64,000 bases of DNA from Robiginitomaculum sp. (lineage in GTDB: Bacteria; Pseudomonadota; Alphaproteobacteria; Caulobacterales; Maricaulaceae). The translations under genes were made by a program, and so were the position numbers. Shown piece after piece: positions 38,623 to 46,766 of this stretch; the stretch's first letter is position 1, and each line of letters starts with the position of its first letter. The stretch spans positions 470,499-534,498 of the forward strand of contig JAJFFT010000004.1 in assembly GCA_021776525.1 (NCBI GenBank), read 5' to 3'. Below the pieces are notes generated by a model. It had not been told where the DNA came from and ran no database searches. It saw nothing but the letters and a program-made list of their open reading frames with translations.

Positions 38623-40453
38623 TCCAACTTACCTCGGCTCTGTCGATTCTGTCTCGGGATCATTAGTTAAAGTCCATTTAGCTCAATCCGTTGCTTCAGG
38701 TTTGTCTATTATAGAAGGTCGAACATATAGCATTGGTCAAGTTGGAAGTTTTGTTAGGATACCACAAGGCTATCAAGACCTATTCGGCGTGGTCTCTGAG
38801 GTCGGTGCCAAAGCTTCTCCTGTGCTAGAAAATAAAAAAGATTCAGAAACAGGACGTTGGATGTCAATTCAACTTGTCGGCGAATCTATTGGTAGCACAT
38901 TCGAGCGGGGTATAAGTCAATACCCTAATATTGGTGATAGTGTTCATATTACCACAGAAAGCAGTCTTGCCCGAATATACGGTGGGAAAGAATTTGGGCA
39001 TGTGGTAATAGGCTCGCTTTCGAGTGCAGAAAGTATACCTGCGAAGCTCTCTCTCAATGAGTTGATTACTCGACATTCAGCTGTTCTGGGCTCAACTGGC
39101 TCTGGAAAATCAACAACTATTGCCAGCCTTATTCGATCAATTACAGCGGCGCAGGAAGAAGGTCAGGAATTCCCAAGCGCGCGGATACTAATGCTTGATA
39201 TTCACGGTGAATACCCCGCAGCTCTTGCGGATGTGGCTACAACATATTCAGTTGACCCTAAGCAGGGCGAAGAAAAATTATTAGTACCATACTGGGCATT
39301 AAATGCTTCAGATTTGTTGAACTTTCTAACTGGCGGGTTAGATGGAGCACGTGAAATTGCTTTTACTGATACAATATTTAACCTCAAAATTAACTCTCAT
39401 AAAGCTGAAAAATTTTCTGGTATTGATGAGAGTTCAATTACCGTTGACACGCCAATACCCTACAGCCTTAAGCAACTTTGGCATAAATTAATTGACTTTG
39501 AGACTGCGACATTTGAAGGTGAAAATCGTGATGAACCTACGCTACAAAATGCTGGGAATGTCGATGAACTAGTGCCTCCAAAGTACAAACCACATGCTAT
39601 GGGGAATAAAGGGCCTTTTCTTAATCAGCAGGCAAAAGGTATTCAAAGACAATTAAATATGCTGCGATCCAAACTTTTGGATCGACGGTATGATTTTCTT
39701 CTCCATCCCGGTCCTTGGGAGCCGGATATTAATGGTAAAACTGACCTTGATCTTGATGCTTTATTAGAAGGATGGATAGGTGGAGATAAACCAATAACAG
39801 TTCTTGATCTGTCTGGTGTTCCTAGTGGGGTTTTAGAGCGTTTAGTTGGTTCAATACTTAAAATTGTTTATGAATCAATGTTCTGGAGTAGAGATAAATC
39901 TGAAGGAGGAATTGAACGCCCTTTATTAATTGTTATGGAGGAAGCCCATCGGTACTTGTCTGCGGGAGCAGAAAGTCTTGCGTCAGAAACTGTACAAAAA
40001 ATAGCAAAAGAAGGCCGTAAATATGGGGTTGGTGCTATGATCGTTAGCCAGCGACCTTCGGAGGTTGACGAGACAATATTATCGCAGTGTGGAACATTTT
40101 TTGCCCTTCGCCTGTCTAACCCTTCAGACAGGTCTAGAGTCCAAGGTACTCTCCCTGATGGCTTGGCAAGTCTATTAGATGTATTGCCTGTTCTACGCAC
40201 GGGTGAAGCCATCGTAATGGGAGAGGCAGCTAAATTGCCTATGCGCTGTCGGATAACATTACCGGAAGAAAAGTACAGACCGAAAAGTACAGACCCAAAT
40301 GTTAGCAAACAGTGGTCTTTACCGAAAAAAGATGAAGGGTATGACCGTGTAGTCGCATCTTGGCGTGCACAGAAGCCTCGAGCCGTGGTGCACAGTTTGA
40401 GTATTGAAAGAGAAGCAGTAACTGACGAATCAGAAGAAGAAAGAGAGGATTAA
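38603..40453 (+). CDS. HerA-type ATPase of the SIR2-HerA system
   Basis: Hexameric DNA-translocase family ATPase (HerA/DUF87) of 616 residues. An N-terminal beta-barrel region precedes Walker A GSTGSGKSTT (about 163-172) and LMLDIHGEYPA. Walker B is LLIVMEEAHRYLS (about 441), then KEGRKYGVGAMIVSQRPSEVD and QCGTFFALRLSNPSDR are typical of HerA. The start overlaps the SIR2 gene; an ATG at 38609 is an alternative. The insertion at about 260-370 is larger than in plain archaeal HerA. KTSC and nuclease genes follow. Confidence 0.9.
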   Translation: MKMLRHDPTYLGSVDSVSGSLVKVHLAQSVASGLSIIEGRTYSIGQVGSFVRIPQGYQDLFGVVSEVGAKASPVLENKKDSETGRWMSIQLVGESIGSTFERGISQYPNIGDSVHITTESSLARIYGGKEFGHVVIGSLSSAESIPAKLSLNELITRHSAVLGSTGSGKSTTIASLIRSITAAQEEGQEFPSARILMLDIHGEYPAALADVATTYSVDPKQGEEKLLVPYWALNASDLLNFLTGGLDGAREIAFTDTIFNLKINSHKAEKFSGIDESSITVDTPIPYSLKQLWHKLIDFETATFEGENRDEPTLQNAGNVDELVPPKYKPHAMGNKGPFLNQQAKGIQRQLNMLRSKLLDRRYDFLLHPGPWEPDINGKTDLDLDALLEGWIGGDKPITVLDLSGVPSGVLERLVGSILKIVYESMFWSRDKSEGGIERPLLIVMEEAHRYLSAGAESLASETVQKIAKEGRKYGVGAMIVSQRPSEVDETILSQCGTFFALRLSNPSDRSRVQGTLPDGLASLLDVLPVLRTGEAIVMGEAAKLPMRCRITLPEEKYRPKSTDPNVSKQWSLPKKDEGYDRVVASWRAQKPRAVVHSLSIEREAVTDESEEERED

Positions 40454-40666
40454 ATGGAAAGATATTCAGTAGCATCTTCAAACATAGCTTCTATTGGCTA
40501 TGATGCAGATGTTGAGACACTCGAAATAGAATTTTTGAATGGTTCAATATACCAGTACTTTAACGTACCGCAGAATATGTATGATAAAATCAAACAGGCG
40601 GGCTCAAAGGGAAGGTTTTTGAACACTTATATCAAGAATGCGTATCCATTTTCACGGGTCGGTTAG
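40454..40666 (+). CDS. KTSC-domain small protein
   Basis: Protein of 70 residues that is nearly all KTSC domain: SSNIASIGYDADVETLEIEFLNGSIYQYFNVP, ending NTYIKNAYPFSRVG. KTSC is a small domain thought to bind RNA or nucleic acid and is found alone or next to defence genes. The ATG follows the HerA stop with no gap, so it belongs to the operon. Its part in the SIR2-HerA system is unknown; sensor or inhibitor roles are speculation. Confidence 0.82.
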   Translation: MERYSVASSNIASIGYDADVETLEIEFLNGSIYQYFNVPQNMYDKIKQAGSKGRFLNTYIKNAYPFSRVG

Positions 40667-40738
40667 GCGTTTAATGAAAACATTATCCACGAAAAAAACG
40701 TATTGTAACGATAATAATGAAAACCAGAGGGTATAGAA

Positions 40739-42163
40739 TTGGTTCAATTAACTAAGACAGATTTCATACAATACTTAAATTGCCCAAAGTCGCTTTGGGT
40801 GATGAAGAATGAACCTGATAACTATCCTGATGGTGAGTTTTCTTCCTTCTTACAAAAACTTACACGAGAAGGCTATGAAGTTGAAGGCTATGTACGGAAA
40901 TATTTTGATGAAACAGTTACTACGGATATTGATTTCCAAAGTATTTTTGATAACGGAGACGGGTTTTTTGCTAGAGCTGATGTGTTGGAGACAACCGAAG
41001 AAGGTGATGTTATTCTCTATGAAATTAAATCATCTACAAGAGTTAAAACCAGCGGCAGCCACAATCATTTAAAAGATATATGTTTTCAAGGTATTTGTGG
41101 GGCTAAAGCTGGAGTGATTATTGATAAATTCGTGCTGGTTCATCTGAACGGAACCTATGAAAAAGCAGGAGCTATTATTCCGTCTGAACTTTTGGTTTTT
41201 GAAGACGTCACTGAGAAGGTAATTGAAATCACCTCTGAGACTGAGACTGAAATGGAAGAGGCGCTCCAATTGCTAGAGCAATCTGAAATAAATAAAGAGG
41301 GTTGTTCTTGTAAATTTAAATCTCGAGCGCACCACTGTGATACTTTTGATTACTTCAATCGTGGAATTACTAAACCCTCAATATACAGTTTGCCTCGCTT
41401 GAGTGAAAAGAAGCGTCGAGATTTAATTGCTGATGACATCTTTCAGCTTAAGGACGTTCCAGAGGATTATGAGCTGTCAGACATACAAACTGGCGTTTTG
41501 CTATCGGCACATCAAAGCAAACCACAGATTGATTTGGGTGCAATTCGTGGATTCTTGGAAGCCTATGAATTCCCACTTTACTTTTTTGATTATGAGACCT
41601 TTGGGTCTGCTGTGCCATTGATTGATGGCATTAGCCCTCACAAGCATTTTCCAGTTCAATATTCTCTGCATATACTGGATGAAGATGGCACGCTCTCACA
41701 TAAAGAATTTCTTCAAAAAGAGCCGCAGCTGCCGCGTAATCTTGTGGAGCAAATGGTACAGAATTTTGGATCTGTAGGAAGTGTGGTTTCTTGGCACGCA
41801 TCATTCGAGAAGACGCAAAACAAAGAAATGGCTAAGTGGTTCCCAGACAAAGCAGGTTTCCTAAATGATCTTAATGACAGGATGGTTGATTTAGAGGATG
41901 TTTTTAAAAAATCATATGTTGATGCAAGGTTTGAGGGGTCGACCTCAATAAAGAAAGTGCTGCCAATCCTTTGCCCACACTTAGGTTATGATCACCTAGC
42001 CGTACAAGACGGCGCAACTGCTATGGATGCATGGCAAAAAATGGTGGATGCGTCAGGTGATGACTTAGTAGCAAAAGCTCAAGAATTGCTTGACTATTGC
42101 AAGCTCGATACATTGGCTATGGTTGAAATTTATAGGTTCCTAGAAAAAGTTTTGGACAGTTAA
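40739..42163 (+). CDS. Cas4-like nuclease fused to DEDD-type exonuclease (DUF2779-like)
   Basis: Protein of 474 residues from a TTG with AGAGGG upstream. N-terminal part: Cas4/RecB-like nuclease, with D near 80 (FARADVLE), E-x-K in LYEIKSST (about 94-99), and an Fe-S-type cysteine set, C15 (LNCPKSLW) plus three cysteines in GCSCKFKSRAHHC (about 187-199). C-terminal part (about 275-470): RNase H-like DEDD exonuclease, with YFFDYETFG (DxE), SWHASFEKTQN, and DYCKLDTLAMVEIY. This is the DUF2779 architecture. It lies 72 bp after the KTSC gene on the same strand, so it probably extends the SIR2-HerA operon. Confidence 0.85.
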   Translation: MVQLTKTDFIQYLNCPKSLWVMKNEPDNYPDGEFSSFLQKLTREGYEVEGYVRKYFDETVTTDIDFQSIFDNGDGFFARADVLETTEEGDVILYEIKSSTRVKTSGSHNHLKDICFQGICGAKAGVIIDKFVLVHLNGTYEKAGAIIPSELLVFEDVTEKVIEITSETETEMEEALQLLEQSEINKEGCSCKFKSRAHHCDTFDYFNRGITKPSIYSLPRLSEKKRRDLIADDIFQLKDVPEDYELSDIQTGVLLSAHQSKPQIDLGAIRGFLEAYEFPLYFFDYETFGSAVPLIDGISPHKHFPVQYSLHILDEDGTLSHKEFLQKEPQLPRNLVEQMVQNFGSVGSVVSWHASFEKTQNKEMAKWFPDKAGFLNDLNDRMVDLEDVFKKSYVDARFEGSTSIKKVLPILCPHLGYDHLAVQDGATAMDAWQKMVDASGDDLVAKAQELLDYCKLDTLAMVEIYRFLEKVLDS

Positions 42164-42170
42164 AGCCCGC

Positions 42171-42256
42171 CTATGTTTTGGTAACCATAATGCTGGCAAT
42201 GAAATTAACGAACGGAACAATGTTTTGATCAACACTAACAGCCTCTAAGGCTGGCT
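42171..42256 (-). pseudogene. Remnant of a Fic gene 3' end
   Basis: On the minus strand these bases encode KPALEAVSVDQNIVPFVNF followed by IASIMVTKT and a stop. This matches the end of the intact Fic protein at 44931-46460 (SALEAASVDQNIIPFVNF...). Most nucleotide differences are at third codon positions, so the fragment comes from a diverged Fic gene, not from a recent copy. Its left boundary is sharp and overlaps the last codons of the EEP nuclease gene. It marks a recombination junction. Confidence 0.75.
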
Positions 42257-43120
42257 TATAAAGTTTAGCTCTACGGAAATAGGACAATGGTCAGATAATT
42301 TAAGGGCTATGGCCTGCGATTTTGTTATTTGTGATTGCCTAAAGCTATCAGCTTTCAGCATTTCAGCCGCCTGCTCATCAAGTACAATGTGGTCAATATA
42401 TTTTGGGTAACGACCATTTAGACAGTTAGATTGCCGACCTTCAGTTACTCGAATAAGCTCAAGCCCAGCCGGATCATTATCGTTAATATCGGGAAAAAAA
42501 TCATCCCCCAGCGCATCAAAACGACGATTGAAGTCTCCAAGAATTACAAATGGTATGTTTTCCACTGAACGTTGATCAATCCAGTTTTCAAGGATAGGGA
42601 TTTGCCGGTTGAGCTTTGTGCAGGCGTTACTATTACTGAAAAGCGGTTTGTCAAAACAACCGCTTTTCAGATGGACTGCTAGTAACCTGAGCCGTGTTCC
42701 ATTAACCCTGATAGTAATATCGGTGCCATAACGCACGGAACCATCTAGTCCCAACAATTTAAAGTCCCTGTCAGCAACTACGGTGATGCCCTTATCTTTA
42801 CGAATGGCAAAACCAGTGCGCTGAACGTGGTGACGGTCAGAAAAGAAGAAATCATAAACGGTCGGATCAAAAACCCTTGATGCAGCCTTTGCCCCGTCTA
42901 CTTCTTGTAGCGCAATAATGTCAGCGTTTATGTTTCTAGCTATGGCAGCTAGTCCATTGAAATCAGCATCATCTCGTTTGACTGCGCCTATACTGTTTTG
43001 AGCGCGTAAATTTTCAATATTCCATGTGGCTATGCGTAACGGGTTAGCCATCGCATGTGATAAAATCGCTATGTTGAAAATTATAACATATAAAAAAGTA
43101 TGTACCATTGTCCCTATCAT
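42245..43120 (-). CDS. Exported endonuclease/exonuclease/phosphatase family protein
   Basis: EEP-fold (DNase I-like) protein of 291 residues. A signal peptide (hydrophobic about 5-20, SHAMA-N cleavage) suggests export to the periplasm or beyond. Metal and catalytic motifs: IATWNIENL, IIALQEVDG, LLAVHLKSGC, FVILGDFNRRFD and the C-terminal LSDHCPISVEL. Possible roles are extracellular nuclease or phosphodiesterase. The C-terminal codons run into the Fic remnant. It is on the same strand as the Fic and membrane-nuclease genes, 252 bp after the latter. Confidence 0.87.
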   Translation of the reverse strand: MIGTMVHTFLYVIIFNIAILSHAMANPLRIATWNIENLRAQNSIGAVKRDDADFNGLAAIARNINADIIALQEVDGAKAASRVFDPTVYDFFFSDRHHVQRTGFAIRKDKGITVVADRDFKLLGLDGSVRYGTDITIRVNGTRLRLLAVHLKSGCFDKPLFSNSNACTKLNRQIPILENWIDQRSVENIPFVILGDFNRRFDALGDDFFPDINDNDPAGLELIRVTEGRQSNCLNGRYPKYIDHIVLDEQAAEMLKADSFRQSQITKSQAIALKLSDHCPISVELNFISQP

Positions 43121-43372
43121 TCAGTTATATCACTTATATCTACTTGTTCATAATGTAGTGTAGCGCACCAGATCATAGGTCTAAAAAACAATTTCCATTA
43201 TAAAGGTTAATGCTGCTCACTTTTTATGATTTTATCATATATTTTTGGAACAGCCAATCCTTCAAAAGCATAATGGTTGAGGAATAAGCGGTTCCAAAAA
43301 TTAGTGATGACTGGTGTTTGACATGTAAAAAATATTTTTTAGCAACAAGCTACACGTAACGCAGACTTGGTG

Positions 43373-44899
43373 TTATAGAATTAAATGCACAAGTCCTGCG
43401 ACACTAGCCGCTATAGCCCCATCCTTAATCATGTTTTCTTTCTCATGGTTGGAAACCTTTTCACCTTTTAACAGAACCCCTGCATTTTTTGCCAATGTAA
43501 TCATTGCTGCCACAGTCATGCTGTCGATAACGTTAGGGTCGTCGAAATCGTCCAAGTCAGAAAATACTGAAGACACGTCTTCCGTAAGGTCTTCATTAGA
43601 AAACCCTGTCGATGTGAGTTCTGCGTTGCCAGTGGCGACTTCACTTGTCGCAAATATCTCAATGTTTTCATATTTTTCATTATGCTCACGAATATGTTGC
43701 ATATATTTCGTCGCTTTTAATTGAACTTCTTTTACCTCATTGGTATCTGTGTTGATTATGCGTATGTCCGCGCCTGCGTGGTTGGTGGTTTCAAACAATT
43801 CTACTACATAGTTGTTACCATCGCTGTTTTCTATATTCTGATAGGCAAGCTCATGATAAATACCTTTAATATTATTACTAAGCCCTGAAATTTGCACGGG
43901 CTCCATGTTTTGGATATATGTTGCTAGCTCTTCGTTTGATGCATTTGTTAAAGAGTTGTTGGAGCGTCGCAAGGCTTCTAATACTAATCCTTCTTCTTGA
44001 CTGAATTTTGGCAAATCATCCGCTAATAATTGAATAATTACCGCCGATACAACACCTGTCGATATGGAGAGTGCCTTGTTTTTTGTAGCGGTTGAAAAAT
44101 TACTCGACTGGCAATAAAGGTACTCTGTTAGATTTTTAACCTTATCTATGGAAGTGCGTAGTTTTCTTTGGGCGAGAACAGGCCATGCATTTGCTTTGTC
44201 TAAAGATTTTATTAGCTCGTCGCATAGAGGGATTAAGGCATCCACATATAATGCCTGCGCCGACATTGAATCAAGGTTATTACCAAGCGCTTCTTGTTCT
44301 CTAAAGGCCACCGCTAACGATAGGCAAACATCCAAAACGCTTTGTTCTTGTAGGCTTAACTCTGTTTTTGCCCTCTTCTTACCCGTTAGCTTTTGCGATA
44401 AAACACGAACACCAAATAAAGCAGCTAATCCACCAATTAAAGAAGCCCCTAAAACAATTGCCGAGCCTACTGCAACACTGCCACCGACCCAAGCAAGAGC
44501 TGCGCTATTAAATGCTGCGCCAGATAAAGATCCTATGGCCGTACCTGTACTGGCTGTTCCAAGAAGAGATGCGATAGAAAATATACTAGCGCCTGTACCA
44601 GCAAACCCTAGTTTAATAGAAAGCCCTTTAACGATACGGCTAGACACCCCTTTTTTTTCACGCAGTAATGCATCACAAATAGTTTCACAGGTATGCGCAG
44701 CTCTTCCATACCAGTTGGCCTCGGATAACGGTTCCATATTCCGTGAAATTTCTTCAGATTTTTCTTTTACAAAGCGGCCTGTTTTGCGCGTGGCTATTTT
44801 CCCTGCTTTACCCGCAATCTTACCCGCTTTGGTCAAAACAGACAGGCTAGCCTTACCAGCTTTGAGTGCCATACGTTTTGATTTGCTAGGGTTTTTCAT
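43373..44899 (-). CDS. Membrane protein with PD-(D/E)XK-like domain, partner of Fic
   Basis: Protein of 508 residues, family not recognised. Residues 1-50 are strongly basic (KAGK repeats). Residues 97-164 form a glycine/alanine-rich hydrophobic block with GxxxG-type spacing, probably two or three membrane helices. Residues 200-330 are helical. Residues 344-425 look like a restriction-endonuclease fold: E350 in IYHELAY, D378 in GADIRI, then Q393-x-K395 in EVQLKAT. A hydrophobic tail ends the protein (ASVAGLVHLIL). It starts 31 bp after the Fic gene, on the same strand, so the pair is an operon. A membrane-damaging or nuclease effector under Fic control is a guess. Confidence 0.7.
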   Translation of the reverse strand: MKNPSKSKRMALKAGKASLSVLTKAGKIAGKAGKIATRKTGRFVKEKSEEISRNMEPLSEANWYGRAAHTCETICDALLREKKGVSSRIVKGLSIKLGFAGTGASIFSIASLLGTASTGTAIGSLSGAAFNSAALAWVGGSVAVGSAIVLGASLIGGLAALFGVRVLSQKLTGKKRAKTELSLQEQSVLDVCLSLAVAFREQEALGNNLDSMSAQALYVDALIPLCDELIKSLDKANAWPVLAQRKLRTSIDKVKNLTEYLYCQSSNFSTATKNKALSISTGVVSAVIIQLLADDLPKFSQEEGLVLEALRRSNNSLTNASNEELATYIQNMEPVQISGLSNNIKGIYHELAYQNIENSDGNNYVVELFETTNHAGADIRIINTDTNEVKEVQLKATKYMQHIREHNEKYENIEIFATSEVATGNAELTSTGFSNEDLTEDVSSVFSDLDDFDDPNVIDSMTVAAMITLAKNAGVLLKGEKVSNHEKENMIKDGAIAASVAGLVHLIL

Positions 44900-44930
44900 A
44901 CTTCAATTTTCCTTGTTAAAATAGTGCGTG

Positions 44931-46460
44931 TTATTTGTAATTTTTTCCCGTTTTTATTAGGCTTGATAAGAAATTCACAAATGGGATAATGTTTTGGTCA
45001 ACACTAGCAGCTTCTAAAGCTGACATATACTCTGCTCTTCTTTCAACAGGTATAACCATCCATGGATACCCGCCAGATGCCATCATGACATTCATTAGGA
45101 AGCGAGCGGTTCTGCCGTTACCGTCTATATAAGGGTGAATATAGACAAAGATGAAATGGCCTAGCACAATACGAACAGAAGCATCAGGTTCAGCCTCCAG
45201 CAATTCAAACAAAACAGGCATGGCATCTCGAACAGATTCGGAGGGTGGCGGGACATGCATTGAACGGCGGATAAAAACGGGCATATTTCTATACCCTGCT
45301 AAATCAGCTAGTTTTAATATACCTGCTGTTGCGCTAGGCGCAAATAATTCCCTATACCACGCCGCATGGTCGTGCTCTGTAACTTGGCCAGCATTTTGCC
45401 CCTCTAAACACTTTTTGACACTTTTTCGGACTTCCTGAAAAGCAAGCCAATAGCCGCGTGCAGCAAGTGTATCTCTGTGTTTTTTATCAGCTTCAATTGT
45501 GTCTGGGTTCCAATCCCCCGAGCGCACCAGCTCTATGAGTTCAGCGCTTACCTGATAGCCTTCAATGGATAGGGAATGGTAAGCGTCCGTCACATAAATA
45601 TCATCTACTTGCGTTAAGTAAGCTTCGATATCATTCAGCGGAGTGGGAGCTGGAAGTTTACCAACAACATCTTCACGCATTTTTTGCCACATTAATTTTA
45701 TGCGCATTGCGAGTGGGGATGTCTCTCTCATATTTCCAATGGATGGTAGTTTTTCTTCAAAAGGGTCAAGCTCTCTAACAGTAAAGTCTGCTGCCTTCAT
45801 AGTTGCTAGGATTTCATCTGCAATACGGTCTCTACCAATATTGCGAAAGGCTCCAGCTAAACGCCCAGCTATTTTGCTGTGCTCACCCTCTAGGAGAATT
45901 CTAAGTATGTCAGAAGAATCCTTAACAAGTGCAAGTGCGGTGCGAGATTCGGTTGGGTGTTGCTGATAGTAGGTAGGTGAGCAGGCAATTAACGAGTCTG
46001 GCAAAGGAAAAAGCCGCATACCGTCTTTAATCTCTATATTGTTTTGTTTCGGTATGGCTGCCTTCACATCATAGAGGGATGTGCCATGCGGGAGATTAGT
46101 TATTTTATTTCGTGCTTTTGGTGCTCGTACCAATAGCTGCTTTGGTACTTGCATATTACCTGCATGTATTTGCAAAGACTGTTCAGGAGAAAGACACCAA
46201 TCATCCTCAAAACGGGACGGGAGATAAGAGGCGCAAAAACCCCAATATGAAGCATACCAAGCTGTGCTTTCACCAGACATATCATCTGGACTTGCTGGGA
46301 TGTACCAACCTTTCATTACCTCTTGTAAAAACCCATGCTTGAGAAGGCGTTCTCTGTGTGTGCGTGTCAGGTCAGCAGACCGTATTGCTACAAGTCCAGT
46401 GTCCTGTATCGTTTTCAATGCTTCTAATGAGCTTGCTAGTTTTTCTGGAGGCGTTGCCAT
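44931..46460 (-). CDS. Fic-domain protein with AbiEi-like N-terminus
   Basis: Protein of 509 residues. N-terminal part (about 1-210): winged-helix and AbiEi-type antitoxin-like region, LLKHGFLQEVMKGWYIPAS, SLYDVKAA and DILRILLEGEHSKIAGRLAGAFRNIG. C-terminal part: Fic domain with HPYIDGNGRTAR (about 441-452), the catalytic histidine and phosphate loop for AMP transfer. An inhibitory motif SLSIEG near residue 298, before the Fic core, fits class II Fic proteins. It probably AMPylates a target and is autoinhibited. Four 24-bp repeats lie directly upstream, as expected if the N-terminal domain represses its own promoter. Confidence 0.9.
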   Translation of the reverse strand: MATPPEKLASSLEALKTIQDTGLVAIRSADLTRTHRERLLKHGFLQEVMKGWYIPASPDDMSGESTAWYASYWGFCASYLPSRFEDDWCLSPEQSLQIHAGNMQVPKQLLVRAPKARNKITNLPHGTSLYDVKAAIPKQNNIEIKDGMRLFPLPDSLIACSPTYYQQHPTESRTALALVKDSSDILRILLEGEHSKIAGRLAGAFRNIGRDRIADEILATMKAADFTVRELDPFEEKLPSIGNMRETSPLAMRIKLMWQKMREDVVGKLPAPTPLNDIEAYLTQVDDIYVTDAYHSLSIEGYQVSAELIELVRSGDWNPDTIEADKKHRDTLAARGYWLAFQEVRKSVKKCLEGQNAGQVTEHDHAAWYRELFAPSATAGILKLADLAGYRNMPVFIRRSMHVPPPSESVRDAMPVLFELLEAEPDASVRIVLGHFIFVYIHPYIDGNGRTARFLMNVMMASGGYPWMVIPVERRAEYMSALEAASVDQNIIPFVNFLSSLIKTGKNYK

Positions 46461-46469
46461 GTTGTGTCC

Positions 46470-46565
46470 AATTTAGAGTTTATTGCGCAGTTTTATATTT
46501 AGCTTATTGTGTTGTACTATATTTAGCTTATTATGTCGACCTATATTTAGCTTATCGTGTTGCGG
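46470..46565. repeat. Four 24-bp direct repeats upstream of Fic
   Basis: Units begin at 46470 (degenerate, AATTTAGAGTTTATTG), 46494, 46518 and 46542 (TATATTTAGCTTATTGTG, TATATTTAGCTTATTATG, TATATTTAGCTTATCGTG). The period is exactly 24 bp. The array starts 10 bp ahead of the Fic start codon and covers the expected promoter. It is a probable operator for the AbiEi-like domain. Confidence 0.75.
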
Positions 46566-46599
46566 AGTATTTGTTAGCGTTCAAAACCATGATTTTTGT

Positions 46600-46685
46600 C
46601 AGGTGTTTTGGCACCTAATGACTTGAGCTAATTTTAAACTTAGCAGCTTTGACAAGAGTAGATCATTTTGGCGGATTTGGAACAA
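46600..46685 (-). pseudogene. Degraded copy of the proline-rich gene 3' end
   Basis: This segment aligns with 47612-47696, the end of the 98-residue proline-rich gene, in the same orientation. Shared words include TTTTGGCGGA versus CTTTGGCGGA, TAATGACTTGA versus TAATGGCTTGA, and GTGTTTTGGCA versus GCGTTTTAGCA. It contains stop codons in the corresponding frame. The DUF3800-like gene lies between the intact and the degraded copy, as if it had entered at this gene end. Confidence 0.6.
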
Positions 46686-46766
46686 CGGTGATTTGTGGAA
46701 AAGCAATTTATACTGATATTGATAAATTGTTTTCAAAGATATCCTAACTGCTATACAAATAATAAA

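Larger units (their letters stand above)
46461..46766. other. 306-bp spacer with promoter repeats and a gene remnant
   Basis: This spacer between the divergent Fic and DUF3800-like genes holds the 24-bp repeat array (46470-46565) and a degraded copy of the 3' end of the proline-rich gene (46600-46685). A GTG at 46695 in frame with the DUF3800-like gene is an alternative start. Confidence 0.6.

Noticed and set aside
42171-42256. Fic remnant as a recent duplication of the neighbouring Fic gene
   Set aside because: Differences are frequent and mostly synonymous, so it descends from a separate, diverged Fic gene.
46470-46565. 24-bp repeats as a CRISPR array
   Set aside because: Units follow one another without unique spacers and no cas genes are near; the Cas4-like protein belongs to the DUF2779 type.
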